64,000 bases of DNA from an uncultured Alistipes sp. (GTDB lineage: Bacteria; Bacteroidota; Bacteroidia; Bacteroidales; Rikenellaceae), in NCBI GenBank assembly GCA_900768045.1, contig CAAGBL010000062.1, forward strand, positions 1-64,000, read 5' to 3'. Positions 8,691 to 16,264 of this stretch are shown piece after piece. The first letter of the stretch is position 1. Each line of letters begins with the position of its first letter. Position numbers and translations under genes: made by a program. The notes under the pieces were generated by a model that was not told the DNA's origin, did not search any database, and saw only the letters and a list, made by a program, of their open reading frames with translations.

Positions 8691-9803
8691 TTATCTATGA
8701 CCGAAGTAGATGTCCAAAAGCTCTTTGGCTGCGATGAACGATGATAGCTTGGCATCGAGAACTCGTTGTTCAACACCTGCCAATCGTGACTCTATTTCTG
8801 GGTTGTTGTAGAAGCTCGACTTTAGTGTCTCGTTGATAGTCTCGTACATCCAATACTTATTTTGGCGATTGCGGTTGGCCATGAAGTAGCCATTTAGTTC
8901 AATATGTTGTAGATATTGCTCTACGCCCTGCCATACCTCCTCGAGGCCTGTGCCTTCGAGTGAAGAGCATGTGTAGACCTGTGGTCGCCACTCTGACTCG
9001 GGAAGAGGGAATAGACGTAATGCGCCTTGGTACTGAGCCTTAGCAAGCTCAGCCTTCTTAATGTTTTCGCCATCAGCCTTAGTAATAACCATCATGTCAG
9101 CCATCTCCATAATGCCTCGTTTGATGCCCTGAAGCTCGTCGCCAGCACCCGAAATTTGAAGCATCATAAACATATCAACCATTGAGTGTACTGCTGTTTC
9201 AGACTGACCAACACCTACGGTCTCGATAAATATCACGTCGAAGCCTGCTGCCTCGCACAATACTATTGTCTCGCGAGTCTTGCGTGCTACGCCTCCAAGC
9301 GAGCCTGCCGAGGGTGAAGGGCGTACAAAAATCTTGGGGTTGTGGCAGATGCTCTCCATGCGTGTCTTGTCGCCAAGAATTGAACCTCCACTACGCTCCG
9401 ACGATGGATCGATAGCGAGCACGGCGAGCTTGTGGTTATACGATGTAACCATGTTGCCCACAGCCTCAATAAAGCTCGACTTACCAGCGCCTGGAACACC
9501 CGTAATACCAATGCGTACAGACTTGCCAGAGTGGGGTAGACATCTCTCGATAATCTCCTGAGCCTGAGCATAGTGCTGAGGGTTGTTGCTCTCGATGAGT
9601 GTTATTGCCTGAGCAAGAATGGTGATGTTGCCGTCGAGGATGCCTTGAACATACTCGTCGGTACTCATTGAACGACGCTTCTTGCGTACAAAGTAGGGGT
9701 TTACTACGGGCTGACTCTCCACACCCTCAGTTACATTAAGGGCGCTATCGTGATGGTGGTCGAGATACTCTTTCTCGTAGTGTTCTATTTTTGTAAATGC
9801 CAT
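8691..9803 (-). CDS. meaB: Methylmalonyl-CoA mutase-associated GTPase MeaB
   Basis: A 370-residue cytoplasmic G3E-family GTPase that guards and reloads the B12 cofactor of methylmalonyl-CoA mutase. The P-loop TGVPGAGKSS is at residues 101-110. The switch region (FIETVGVGQSE) and a base-recognition loop (VITKADG) follow. Length and motif order fit bacterial MeaB/ArgK. The mutase subunits are not in the window, but the next steps of the same pathway, the epimerase and the sodium-pumping decarboxylase, are divergently encoded 0.7 kb away, which supports the assignment. A thioredoxin-fold gene lies 16 bp upstream on the same strand. Confidence 0.95.
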   Translation of the reverse strand: MAFTKIEHYEKEYLDHHHDSALNVTEGVESQPVVNPYFVRKKRRSMSTDEYVQGILDGNITILAQAITLIESNNPQHYAQAQEIIERCLPHSGKSVRIGITGVPGAGKSSFIEAVGNMVTSYNHKLAVLAIDPSSERSGGSILGDKTRMESICHNPKIFVRPSPSAGSLGGVARKTRETIVLCEAAGFDVIFIETVGVGQSETAVHSMVDMFMMLQISGAGDELQGIKRGIMEMADMMVITKADGENIKKAELAKAQYQGALRLFPLPESEWRPQVYTCSSLEGTGLEEVWQGVEQYLQHIELNGYFMANRNRQNKYWMYETINETLKSSFYNNPEIESRLAGVEQRVLDAKLSSFIAAKELLDIYFGHR

Positions 9804-9819
9804 ATATACAGATATTTAG

Positions 9820-10290
9820 TTATTTTACTATAGAATTTAATTCGCTCTCCTTGAGTTGTGTTAACGAGCCAAACCATTGTAGCTTGCGGCTATTGGTGTG
9901 GAAGATGGTGCAAAATGGTACGTAGCTAACGCCAAAATTCGTGAATGTTCGACTATCGTTATCGAAGGCGATAATGGTGTTATTGGTTGTTAGACTGCGT
10001 AGCATATCCTCCTCAAAACCATCTTGTTCTAATGTGAGTAACACGATGTCAATCTTGCTGTTATACGCTCTTGACATCTCCGAGAATTGGCGTATTGCCA
10101 CTACTGAAGGCTCGCTCTTTGAGTGCATGAATACCAGACACGTAAACTCCTTCTCGATAAGCCTTAGGTCGGCGCCTACAGAGGAGTCTACGTCGATTGT
10201 TGGTATTCGTTCGCCAATGCGCAACATTTGGGCATTTACACTTGCTGTATATGCCGCTATGCATAGGATTATGGTAATTACTCTTCTCAT
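9820..10290 (-). CDS. Secreted thioredoxin-fold protein without a CxxC motif
   Basis: A 156-residue protein with an N-terminal signal peptide (MRRVITIILCIAAYTASVNAQ). The start at 10290 is preferred because the upstream extension is Phe-rich and would bury the signal. The pattern RIGERIPTIDV..., then a strand FTCLVFMHSKSEPS and a late VPFCTIFH with the cis-Pro position, matches redoxin/AhpC-TSA-like folds. The usual CxxC is replaced by SKSE, so disulfide reductase activity is unlikely. It resembles the redox-dead thioredoxin-like secreted proteins common in Bacteroidetes. It sits just upstream of meaB on the same strand; any functional link is unproven. Confidence 0.7.
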   Translation of the reverse strand: MRRVITIILCIAAYTASVNAQMLRIGERIPTIDVDSSVGADLRLIEKEFTCLVFMHSKSEPSVVAIRQFSEMSRAYNSKIDIVLLTLEQDGFEEDMLRSLTTNNTIIAFDNDSRTFTNFGVSYVPFCTIFHTNSRKLQWFGSLTQLKESELNSIVK

Positions 10291-10363
10291 AATCCACAAA
10301 GATATGAAAAAAAATGTGAAAGAGCAATGCATAAGTGCAAAAGTTAAAAAAGAGTCAAAAATA

Positions 10364-10395
10364 TTTCGCCGTTTCAAAAAGATATACTATCTTTG
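10364..10395 (+). promoter_or_regulatory. Promoter of the mce-mmdA-oad operon
   Basis: Near-consensus Bacteroidetes sigma-ABfr promoter: -33 TTTC at 10364-10367, 20-bp spacer, -7 TATCTTTG at 10388-10395. It leaves a leader of about 70 nt before the epimerase ATG. Confidence 0.65.
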
Positions 10396-10471
10396 ACTGA
10401 TTTTTGAGGTAAAGAAAACTAAAACAAAAAACAAATAAATACTAAGTTAAACTTTATAAATATTAAACACT

Positions 10472-10882
10472 ATGAAAGTATCGCACATTGAGCATCTCGG
10501 CATCGCCGTAAACAGCCTTGAGGAGGCAATTCCTTACTGGGAGAACGTATTGGGCCTTAAGTGTTACGCTATCGAGGAGGTAGCTGACCAGAAGGTTAAG
10601 ACAGCATTCTTTATGCTTGGTCAGACTAAGATTGAGCTTTTGGAGCCAACATCTCCTGAGTCAACTATCGCTAAGTATATCGAGAACAAGGGCGTAGGTA
10701 TTCACCACATGGCTCTCGCTTGTGAGAACATCGAGGAGCAGCTTGCTGACGCTGAGGCTCACGGTATCCGTCTTATCGACAAGACTCCACGTAAGGGTGC
10801 TGAGGGTTTGACTATCGCATTCCTTCACCCAAAGTCAACTCAGGGTATCTTGACTGAGCTTTGCGAGAACAAGAATAAATAA
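10472..10882 (+). CDS. mce: Methylmalonyl-CoA epimerase
   Basis: A 136-residue vicinal-oxygen-chelate enzyme that interconverts the 2R and 2S forms of methylmalonyl-CoA, linking the mutase product to the decarboxylase encoded downstream. Metal-ligand histidine/glutamate motifs are visible: HIEHLGIAV near the N-terminus, KIELLEP in the middle, GIHHMALAC and a final GILTELCE. Length matches the family (~135 residues). It leads a high-expression operon: codons are strongly biased to GGT, GCT and GTT types, as in the four genes that follow. Confidence 0.96.
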   Translation: MKVSHIEHLGIAVNSLEEAIPYWENVLGLKCYAIEEVADQKVKTAFFMLGQTKIELLEPTSPESTIAKYIENKGVGIHHMALACENIEEQLADAEAHGIRLIDKTPRKGAEGLTIAFLHPKSTQGILTELCENKNK

Positions 10883-10945
10883 TTGTTGGCTCAAGCCTAA
10901 AAACAACGGAATAAACTTATAATCTTATAAAAATATCATTTCACT

Positions 10946-12508
10946 ATGAGCGAAATTCAGAAAGCGATTGAGAAGTTGATGGACAACCGTCAAACAGCTC
11001 GTATGGGTGGTGGCCAGAAGGCTATCGACAAGCAGCACGAGAAGGGTAAGTATACTGCTCGTGAGCGTATCGCTATGTTGTTGGACGAGGGTAGCTTCGA
11101 GGAGTTCGATATGTTCGTTACTCACCGCTGCTACGACTTCGGTATGGACGCTAAGCACACATTTGGTGATGGCGTTGTAACAGGTTATGGTACCATCGCT
11201 GGTCGCTTGGTTTATGTATTTGCACAGGACTTCACCGTTACTGCAGGTTCGTTGTCAATCTCTTTGGCTGACAAGATTTGCAAGGTTATGGATATGGCTG
11301 TTCGCAATGGTGCACCATGTATCGGTCTTAACGACTCAGGTGGTGCTCGTATCCAGGAGGGTGTTAACGCTTTGGCAGGTTACGCAAACATCTTCCAGCG
11401 TAACGTAATGGCATCAGGTGTTATCCCACAGATCTCAGCTATCTTTGGTCCTTGTGCTGGTGGTGCTGTTTACTCTCCAGCATTGACAGACTTTATCATC
11501 ATGCGTCGTGAGACTTCTAACATGTTCTTGACAGGTCCTAAGGTTGTTAAGACCGTTACTGGTGAGGACGTAACTCAGGAGCAGCTTGGTGGTGCTAACA
11601 TGCACACAACAAAGTCTGGTGTTGCTCAGTTCGCAGTTGACTCTGAGGAGGAGGGCTTGAAGCTTATCCGTGACCTTCTCTCTTACATGCCACAGAACTA
11701 CACAGCACTCGTTCCAGATCAGCCTTGCACTGACGATATCGCACGTAAGGAGGATATCCTCAACGAGATTATCCCTGATAACCCAAATAAGCCATACGAT
11801 ATGATGGAGGTTATCAAGGCTATCGTTGATAACGGCGAGTTCTTGGAGTCTGCAGCAGCTTACGCTAAGAACATCATCACAGGTTTCGCACGCTTCAATG
11901 GCCAGTCAGTAGGTATCATCGCTAACCAGCCTAAGTTCATGGCAGGTGTACTCGATATCAACGCTTCACGTAAGGCTGCTCGTTTCGTACGTTTCTGCGA
12001 TGCGTTCAACATTCCATTGGTAACATTGGTTGACGTTCCTGGTTTCTTGCCTGGTACTGCTCAGGAGTACGGTGGTGTTATCACTCACGGTGCTAAGCTC
12101 TTGTTTGCTTACTGCGAGGCTACAGTGCCTAAGGTTACTGTTACATTGCGTAAGGCTTACGGTGGTGCATATATCGTTATGTCATCTAAGCATATTCGTG
12201 GTGATGTTAACTACGCATGGCCAACTGCTGAGATTGCAGTTATGGGTGCAAGCGGTGCTGTTGAGGTATTGCACGCTAAGGCGTTGTCAGCATTCGAGAA
12301 CAAGGAGGATAAGGCTAAGTTCGTTGCAGAGAAGGAGCAGGAGTATCGTGACAAGTTCTCTAACCCTTACAACGCAGCACGCTACGGCTATATTGACGAC
12401 GTTATCGAGCCACGCAACACTCGTTTCCGCGTAATTCGCGCTTTGGAGTCTTTGCGCAACAAGCGTTTGGAGAATCCTGCAAAGCGTCATAACAACATTC
12501 CATTGTAA
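10946..12508 (+). CDS. mmdA: Methylmalonyl-CoA decarboxylase, carboxyltransferase (alpha) subunit
   Basis: A 520-residue carboxyltransferase of the propionyl/methylmalonyl-CoA family. It moves the carboxyl group from methylmalonyl-CoA onto biotin of the carrier protein encoded downstream. Both crotonase-like halves are present: the N-half acyl-CoA site (NDSGGARIQEGV, then GPCAGGAVYSPAL) and the C-half biotin site (VDVPGFLPGTAQEYGGVI, then KAYGGAYIVM). The adjoining OadG-, BCCP- and OadB-like genes, and the lack of a biotin carboxylase, point to the Na+-translocating decarboxylase rather than an ATP-driven carboxylase. Enzymes annotated propionyl-CoA carboxylase beta share this sequence family, which is the main alternative. 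Confidence 0.93.
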   Translation: MSEIQKAIEKLMDNRQTARMGGGQKAIDKQHEKGKYTARERIAMLLDEGSFEEFDMFVTHRCYDFGMDAKHTFGDGVVTGYGTIAGRLVYVFAQDFTVTAGSLSISLADKICKVMDMAVRNGAPCIGLNDSGGARIQEGVNALAGYANIFQRNVMASGVIPQISAIFGPCAGGAVYSPALTDFIIMRRETSNMFLTGPKVVKTVTGEDVTQEQLGGANMHTTKSGVAQFAVDSEEEGLKLIRDLLSYMPQNYTALVPDQPCTDDIARKEDILNEIIPDNPNKPYDMMEVIKAIVDNGEFLESAAAYAKNIITGFARFNGQSVGIIANQPKFMAGVLDINASRKAARFVRFCDAFNIPLVTLVDVPGFLPGTAQEYGGVITHGAKLLFAYCEATVPKVTVTLRKAYGGAYIVMSSKHIRGDVNYAWPTAEIAVMGASGAVEVLHAKALSAFENKEDKAKFVAEKEQEYRDKFSNPYNAARYGYIDDVIEPRNTRFRVIRALESLRNKRLENPAKRHNNIPL

Positions 12509-12528
12509 TCTTAATTTAGTAGATAGTT

Positions 12529-12846
12529 ATGATGATTCTTGCAACTAATTGGGGTAACGCAGGCCTTATGGCATTGGTGAGCATCTGCTTGGTGTTCGTC
12601 GTGCTAGTTCTTCTTATCTTCATCTTGAAGCTCTTCGGAGTTATCTTTGCTGAGAGGAAGAAGGCAGTGGTTGCAGCCCCTGCAGTCGCATCATCTGACG
12701 AGATTTCTGACGAGGAGGTGGCAGCCATCGCTATGGCTGTCAACCTCTTCTTCAACCGTCACGATGAGGAGAGCGACGTATTGACCTTCCGCCAGAACCA
12801 CGATGTTTCGGCATGGCAGGTACGTAATATTCACAAACAATTGTAG
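12529..12846 (+). CDS. OadG-family sodium pump decarboxylase gamma/delta subunit
   Basis: A 105-residue protein with one transmembrane helix (about residues 10-35), then a charged linker and a short C-terminal segment ending WQVRNIHKQL. This layout is typical of the small OadG/MmdD subunit that anchors the carboxyltransferase and the biotin carrier to the membrane beta subunit. It begins 20 bp after mmdA and ends 27 bp before the carrier gene, so is co-transcribed. An Ala/Val/Glu-rich stretch links membrane and soluble parts. Confidence 0.85.
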   Translation: MMILATNWGNAGLMALVSICLVFVVLVLLIFILKLFGVIFAERKKAVVAAPAVASSDEISDEEVAAIAMAVNLFFNRHDEESDVLTFRQNHDVSAWQVRNIHKQL

Positions 12847-12873
12847 TACAACACAGAACAACTTTTACGAATT

Positions 12874-13299
12874 ATGCAGAAATTCAAATTCAATATTAAC
12901 GGTAAGAGCTATGAGGCTATCGTAGAGGAGACCGAGCGTAACACAGCTCGTGTTGAGCTTAACGGCAAGAGCTACACCGTTCAGGTGGAGAAGGAGGAGG
13001 CTATCGTATCTCCTAAGATTGCCGCTGTTAAGCCATCATCTGCTGGCGCTGACTTCGTTGAGCCAGAGCAGAAGGTTACTGGCAACGCTGGCTCTATCAA
13101 GTCACCACTTCCTGGTAACGTATCTAAGATCAAGGTTAAGGAGGGTCAGGCAGTTCAGGCTGGCGAGGTTCTCATGACTTTGGAGGCTATGAAGATGGAG
13201 AACGAGATTATGGCTCCTGGCGCAGGTACCGTTAAGAAGATCTACGTTGCGGAGGGTGCTGCTGTTCAGCAGGGTGAGGCTCTCATCGACATTGAGTAA
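12874..13299 (+). CDS. Biotin carboxyl carrier protein of the decarboxylase
   Basis: A 141-residue biotinyl carrier. The C-terminal biotinyl domain (~residues 70-141) has the canonical EAMKMEN motif at 104-110 with Lys107 as the biotinylation site, flanked by the PLPGNVSKI and GAGTVKKIYV strands. The N-terminal ~45 residues form a small beta domain, and a Pro/Ala-containing linker joins the two. It ferries the carboxyl group from the MmdA active site to the membrane OadB subunit. It is the only biotin protein in the window and lies inside the decarboxylase operon. Confidence 0.94.
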   Translation: MQKFKFNINGKSYEAIVEETERNTARVELNGKSYTVQVEKEEAIVSPKIAAVKPSSAGADFVEPEQKVTGNAGSIKSPLPGNVSKIKVKEGQAVQAGEVLMTLEAMKMENEIMAPGAGTVKKIYVAEGAAVQQGEALIDIE

Positions 13300-13323
13300 T
13301 TGCTAACTCTTAATATAAATAAT

Positions 13324-14751
13324 ATGAAGAGTGTAAAACTTTATTTCTCAATGCTCCTCTCGGCTGTTATGCTCGTTATGGCTGCTCCGGTAATGGCGCA
13401 GGACGAGACCGCAGTTGTTGACGAGCAGAATATCGAGCAGACGGCAGAGGTTGCTCAGCCTGAGGCTGAGGCAGTGATGCTTATCGCTGAGGATGCTGAG
13501 GTTGAGGCTGCTCTCGCTCCTGTAAGCACTCAGGGCCGCTCTAACGAGGACATCGACGAGGGCTTCAGCGTGGGTAAGGCTATTGGCGACTTCGCAGGTC
13601 AGTCTGCTCTTGCTGCCTTCTTCAAGGAGGGTGGCTGGAAGTACGCTTTGATGCTTATCATCTCGTTCGTACTCTTGTACCTCGCTATCGTTAAGAAGTT
13701 CGAGCCATTGTTGCTTATGCCTATTGCCTTCGGTATGTTGCTTACCAACCTTCCTGGCGCAGGCTTGTTCCACTCAGAGTTGTTTGCTGGTGGTCACGTA
13801 CACTGGGAGGACTTTGCTCTTGGCTCAGGCGTAGGTCTTTTGGACTACTTGTACCTCGGCGTTAAGCTCGGTATCTATCCTTGCTTGATCTTCGTGGGTG
13901 TAGGTGCCATGACTGACTTCGGTCCACTTATCGCTAACCCTAAGAGCTTGTTGTTGGGTGCAGCAGCTCAGATTGGTATCTTTGCTACCTTTATCGGTGC
14001 GTTGGCTCTTGGCTTCAACTACTGGGAGGCAGGCTCTATCGGTATCATTGGTGGTGCTGACGGTCCTACCGCTATCTACCTAACATCTAAGCTTGCTCCA
14101 CACCTCCTCGGCCCTATTGCCGTTGCAGCTTACTCTTACATGGCTCTTGTGCCTGTTATCCAGCCTCCTATCATGAAGGCGCTCACAACAGATGCTGAGC
14201 GTAAGATCGAGATGAAGCAGCTCCGTACAGTGTCACAGCGTGAGAAGATTATCTTCCCTATCGTTATCACTGTTGTTATTGCTATCTTGTTGCCATCGGC
14301 AGCTCCACTTATCGGCTGCTTGATGCTTGGTAACTTGATGAAGGAGTGTGGCGTTACTGAGCGCTTGTCTAAGACTGTTCAGAATGAGTTGATGAACATC
14401 GTTACCATCTTCCTTGGTATCTCAGTAGGTGCTACTGCAACAGCTGCATCGTTCCTCAATGCACAGACTCTCTTTATCTTGTGCTTGGGTATCATCGCCT
14501 TCTCATTCGGCTCAGCGAGCGGTGTGCTTCTTGCTAAGCTTATGAACCTATTCTCAAAGGAGAAGATCAACCCACTTATCGGCTCTGCTGGTGTCTCTGC
14601 TGTGCCTATGGCAGCACGTGTATCACAGACCGTGGGCCAGAAGTATAACCCTGGTAACTTCCTTTTGATGCACGCTATGGGACCTAACGTAGCGGGTGTT
14701 ATCGGCTCGGCAGTTGCGGCGGGTATTCTTCTTGCGTTCCTCCCAATGTAA
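13324..14751 (+). CDS. oadB: Sodium ion-translocating decarboxylase beta subunit, with N-terminal extension
   Basis: A 475-residue integral membrane subunit that decarboxylates carboxybiotin and pumps Na+ outward. The core (~residues 85-475) has about nine or more hydrophobic segments and the family hallmark GGADGPTAIYLT, whose Asp is essential in studied homologs. The ATG at 13324 is chosen over a TTG 8 codons upstream because it gives a clear signal peptide (LLSAVMLVMAAPVMAQ). The signal plus an acidic Glu/Ala-rich stretch of about 50 residues precedes the core, so this is longer than the usual ~380-430 residues. It is the last gene of the operon and is followed by two structured hairpin elements. 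Confidence 0.92.
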   Translation: MKSVKLYFSMLLSAVMLVMAAPVMAQDETAVVDEQNIEQTAEVAQPEAEAVMLIAEDAEVEAALAPVSTQGRSNEDIDEGFSVGKAIGDFAGQSALAAFFKEGGWKYALMLIISFVLLYLAIVKKFEPLLLMPIAFGMLLTNLPGAGLFHSELFAGGHVHWEDFALGSGVGLLDYLYLGVKLGIYPCLIFVGVGAMTDFGPLIANPKSLLLGAAAQIGIFATFIGALALGFNYWEAGSIGIIGGADGPTAIYLTSKLAPHLLGPIAVAAYSYMALVPVIQPPIMKALTTDAERKIEMKQLRTVSQREKIIFPIVITVVIAILLPSAAPLIGCLMLGNLMKECGVTERLSKTVQNELMNIVTIFLGISVGATATAASFLNAQTLFILCLGIIAFSFGSASGVLLAKLMNLFSKEKINPLIGSAGVSAVPMAARVSQTVGQKYNPGNFLLMHAMGPNVAGVIGSAVAAGILLAFLPM

Positions 14752-14881
14752 ATTTAGCGAGATAAGGCAGTATCTACTGCCGCTAACAAAAGATCCCGAC
14801 AATGAGCAGTACATCTAAGTACAGCCCATCGTCGGGATTTTTGCCGAGCGTTGTATCTACTACCTTCTATCGCTAAATTTT
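14751..14881. repeat. Structured hairpin element A1
   Basis: A nested inverted repeat. Outer arms AATTTAGCGAGATAAGG (14751-14767) and CCTTCTATCGCTAAATT pair imperfectly. Inside are a small hairpin GGCAGT/ACTGCC (14766-14781) and a long stem ATCCCGAC/GTCGGGAT (14793-14838) capped by TACATCTAAGTA, followed by TTTTT. It starts in the oadB stop codon and probably acts as its terminator. Related elements are A2 to A5. Confidence 0.75.
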
Positions 14882-15008
14882 GTTTTTAAGGTAAGGGCGC
14901 ATCTGCTTACCTTTTAATCAAAGCCCCAAATGGGAAATACGTCAAGTATGTCCCATCTGGGGCTTTTTCATGTCAAGTCCACATCTACACCCTTCTATCG
15001 CTAAATTT
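14882..15008. repeat. Structured hairpin element A2
   Basis: Tandem relative of A1. A small hairpin AAGGTAAG/CTTACCTT is followed by a long stem AAGCCCC..TGGGA / TCCCA..GGGGCTT (14921-14965) with apex TACGTCAAGTA and a T5 tail. The right end ACCCTTCTATCGCTAAATTT nearly repeats the right end of A1, but a matching left outer arm is not evident, so A2 may share the left arm of A1. Confidence 0.7.
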
Positions 15009-15114
15009 GTGTGTGGCGTGGGTAAAATGGGTATTTTGGGTATAATGGGTGCTATGGGTAGAGAGTTTAGGGATTGTTCTCCTTAATTTCCTTAAATTCC
15101 CTAATTTCCCTACT

Positions 15115-15211
15115 ATGTCATCCTGAACGAAAGTGAAGGATCTCTCGGTAAGCGCTAAGGGTGAAAGTCTATGTCTGCTGCGAGATGTTTCGCTTCAGCT
15201 CAACATGACAT
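15115..15211. repeat. Bacteroidetes-type palindromic repeat (ATGTCATCCTGAA... family)
   Basis: Imperfect inverted repeat with ends ATGTCAT and ATGACAT. The left arm reads ATGTCATCCTGAACGAAAGT and the right arm ends TCAGCTCAACATGACAT. This sequence family is, from memory, scattered through Bacteroidetes genomes as a MITE-like intergenic element. Around it (15037-15300) a wider pair GGGTATAATGG / CCATTATACCC suggests a larger nested palindrome. Confidence 0.6.
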
Positions 15212-15379
15212 GGGTTTCTATGGGGTACTATGTGTTAATATGTGCACGCATATTATCTCATCGAAACTCATAGGACCTCATCATCACCATTATACCCACA
15301 ACACCCGTCTAATCATATAATTTCCCCAGCTGCTATAAGTCTTGATTATACTGCTATCAAAAATAAGAATCGAAAATAG

Positions 15380-15410
15380 TTGTATTTCAGTGAAATAGGT
15401 GTTTACTTTG
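15380..15410 (+). promoter_or_regulatory. Probable promoter of the SDR gene
   Basis: TTG at 15380-15382, 20-bp spacer, TTACTTTG at 15403-15410 (one mismatch to TAnnTTTG), about 45 bp before the ATG at 15454. Confidence 0.45.
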
Positions 15411-15453
15411 CGGTACAGAATTTGATACTAACATAATAAAAGCTAAATATACT

Positions 15454-16224
15454 ATGAACAAATATTTCGATTTATCAGGACAAGTAGCAGTAGTAACAGG
15501 AGCTTCGGCAGGACTCGGTTTGCAGATGGCTAAGGCATTTGCGAGTCAGGGGGCAAACCTCGTGTTGTTGGCACGCCGTGAGGGGCGCCTCGTGGAGAAT
15601 GCCGAGCAGATTGTGCGTGACTACGGCGTGAAGGTGTTGCCCATAAAGTGCGACATAACAGTAGCAGACGAGGTGAAGCACGCCGTGCAGGCAACACTCG
15701 ATAGGTTCGGTAGGGTAGATATCCTCGTGAATAACGCTGGCACGGGAGCGATAGGCAACGCCGAGGAGATTACAGACGAGCAGTTTATGCACGAGGTAAA
15801 TGTAGACCTATTAGGCACATTTATCTGCGCCCGTGAGTTCGGTCGTGAGATGATCAAGGCTGGCTATGGTCGTATCATAAACATCGCTTCGATGTACGGC
15901 TTGGTGGGCAACATGATTGCGGGCAGTGCGCCATACCATGCAGCTAAGGGCGGCGTGGTAAACCTTACACGTGCCCTCGCCGCAGAGTGGGGCAAGCATG
16001 GCGTTACGGTGAATAGCATCTGTCCAGGATACTTCTATACTGAGCTGACTACTGCAACGCTCGATAGCGACTACTTCCAGGATATGGCTAAGCGTAGCAT
16101 TCCGTTGGGTCGCTATGGCCGTGAGGGTGAGCTTGACACGTGCGCATTGTTCCTCGCCTCACGCATGAGTAGCTACGTGAACGGACAAAATATCGCTGTG
16201 GACGGCGGTTTTACATGTGTGTAG
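15454..16224 (+). CDS. SDR-family NAD(P)-dependent dehydrogenase, gluconate 5-dehydrogenase-like
   Basis: A 256-residue classical short-chain dehydrogenase. The cofactor loop TGASAGLG is at residues 15-22 and NNAG at 93-96. The catalytic set is Ser146, Tyr161 and Lys165 (YHAAK). Length and the C-terminal ending VNGQNIAVDGGF are standard. Overall pattern is closest to gluconate/2-keto-3-deoxygluconate dehydrogenases, but SDR substrate calls from sequence alone are weak. It is monocistronic, with its own promoter, and convergent with the EamA transporter gene. Long structured intergenic DNA lies upstream. Confidence 0.85.
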   Translation: MNKYFDLSGQVAVVTGASAGLGLQMAKAFASQGANLVLLARREGRLVENAEQIVRDYGVKVLPIKCDITVADEVKHAVQATLDRFGRVDILVNNAGTGAIGNAEEITDEQFMHEVNVDLLGTFICAREFGREMIKAGYGRIINIASMYGLVGNMIAGSAPYHAAKGGVVNLTRALAAEWGKHGVTVNSICPGYFYTELTTATLDSDYFQDMAKRSIPLGRYGREGELDTCALFLASRMSSYVNGQNIAVDGGFTCV

Positions 16225-16264
16225 TGGGAGTCTGTATACCGCACTATTATTAAGCCGATATGGT

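Noticed and set aside
10946..12508. Calling the carboxyltransferase a propionyl-CoA carboxylase beta chain.
   Set aside because: The neighbouring OadG- and OadB-like membrane subunits and the absence of a biotin carboxylase favour the sodium-pumping decarboxylase.
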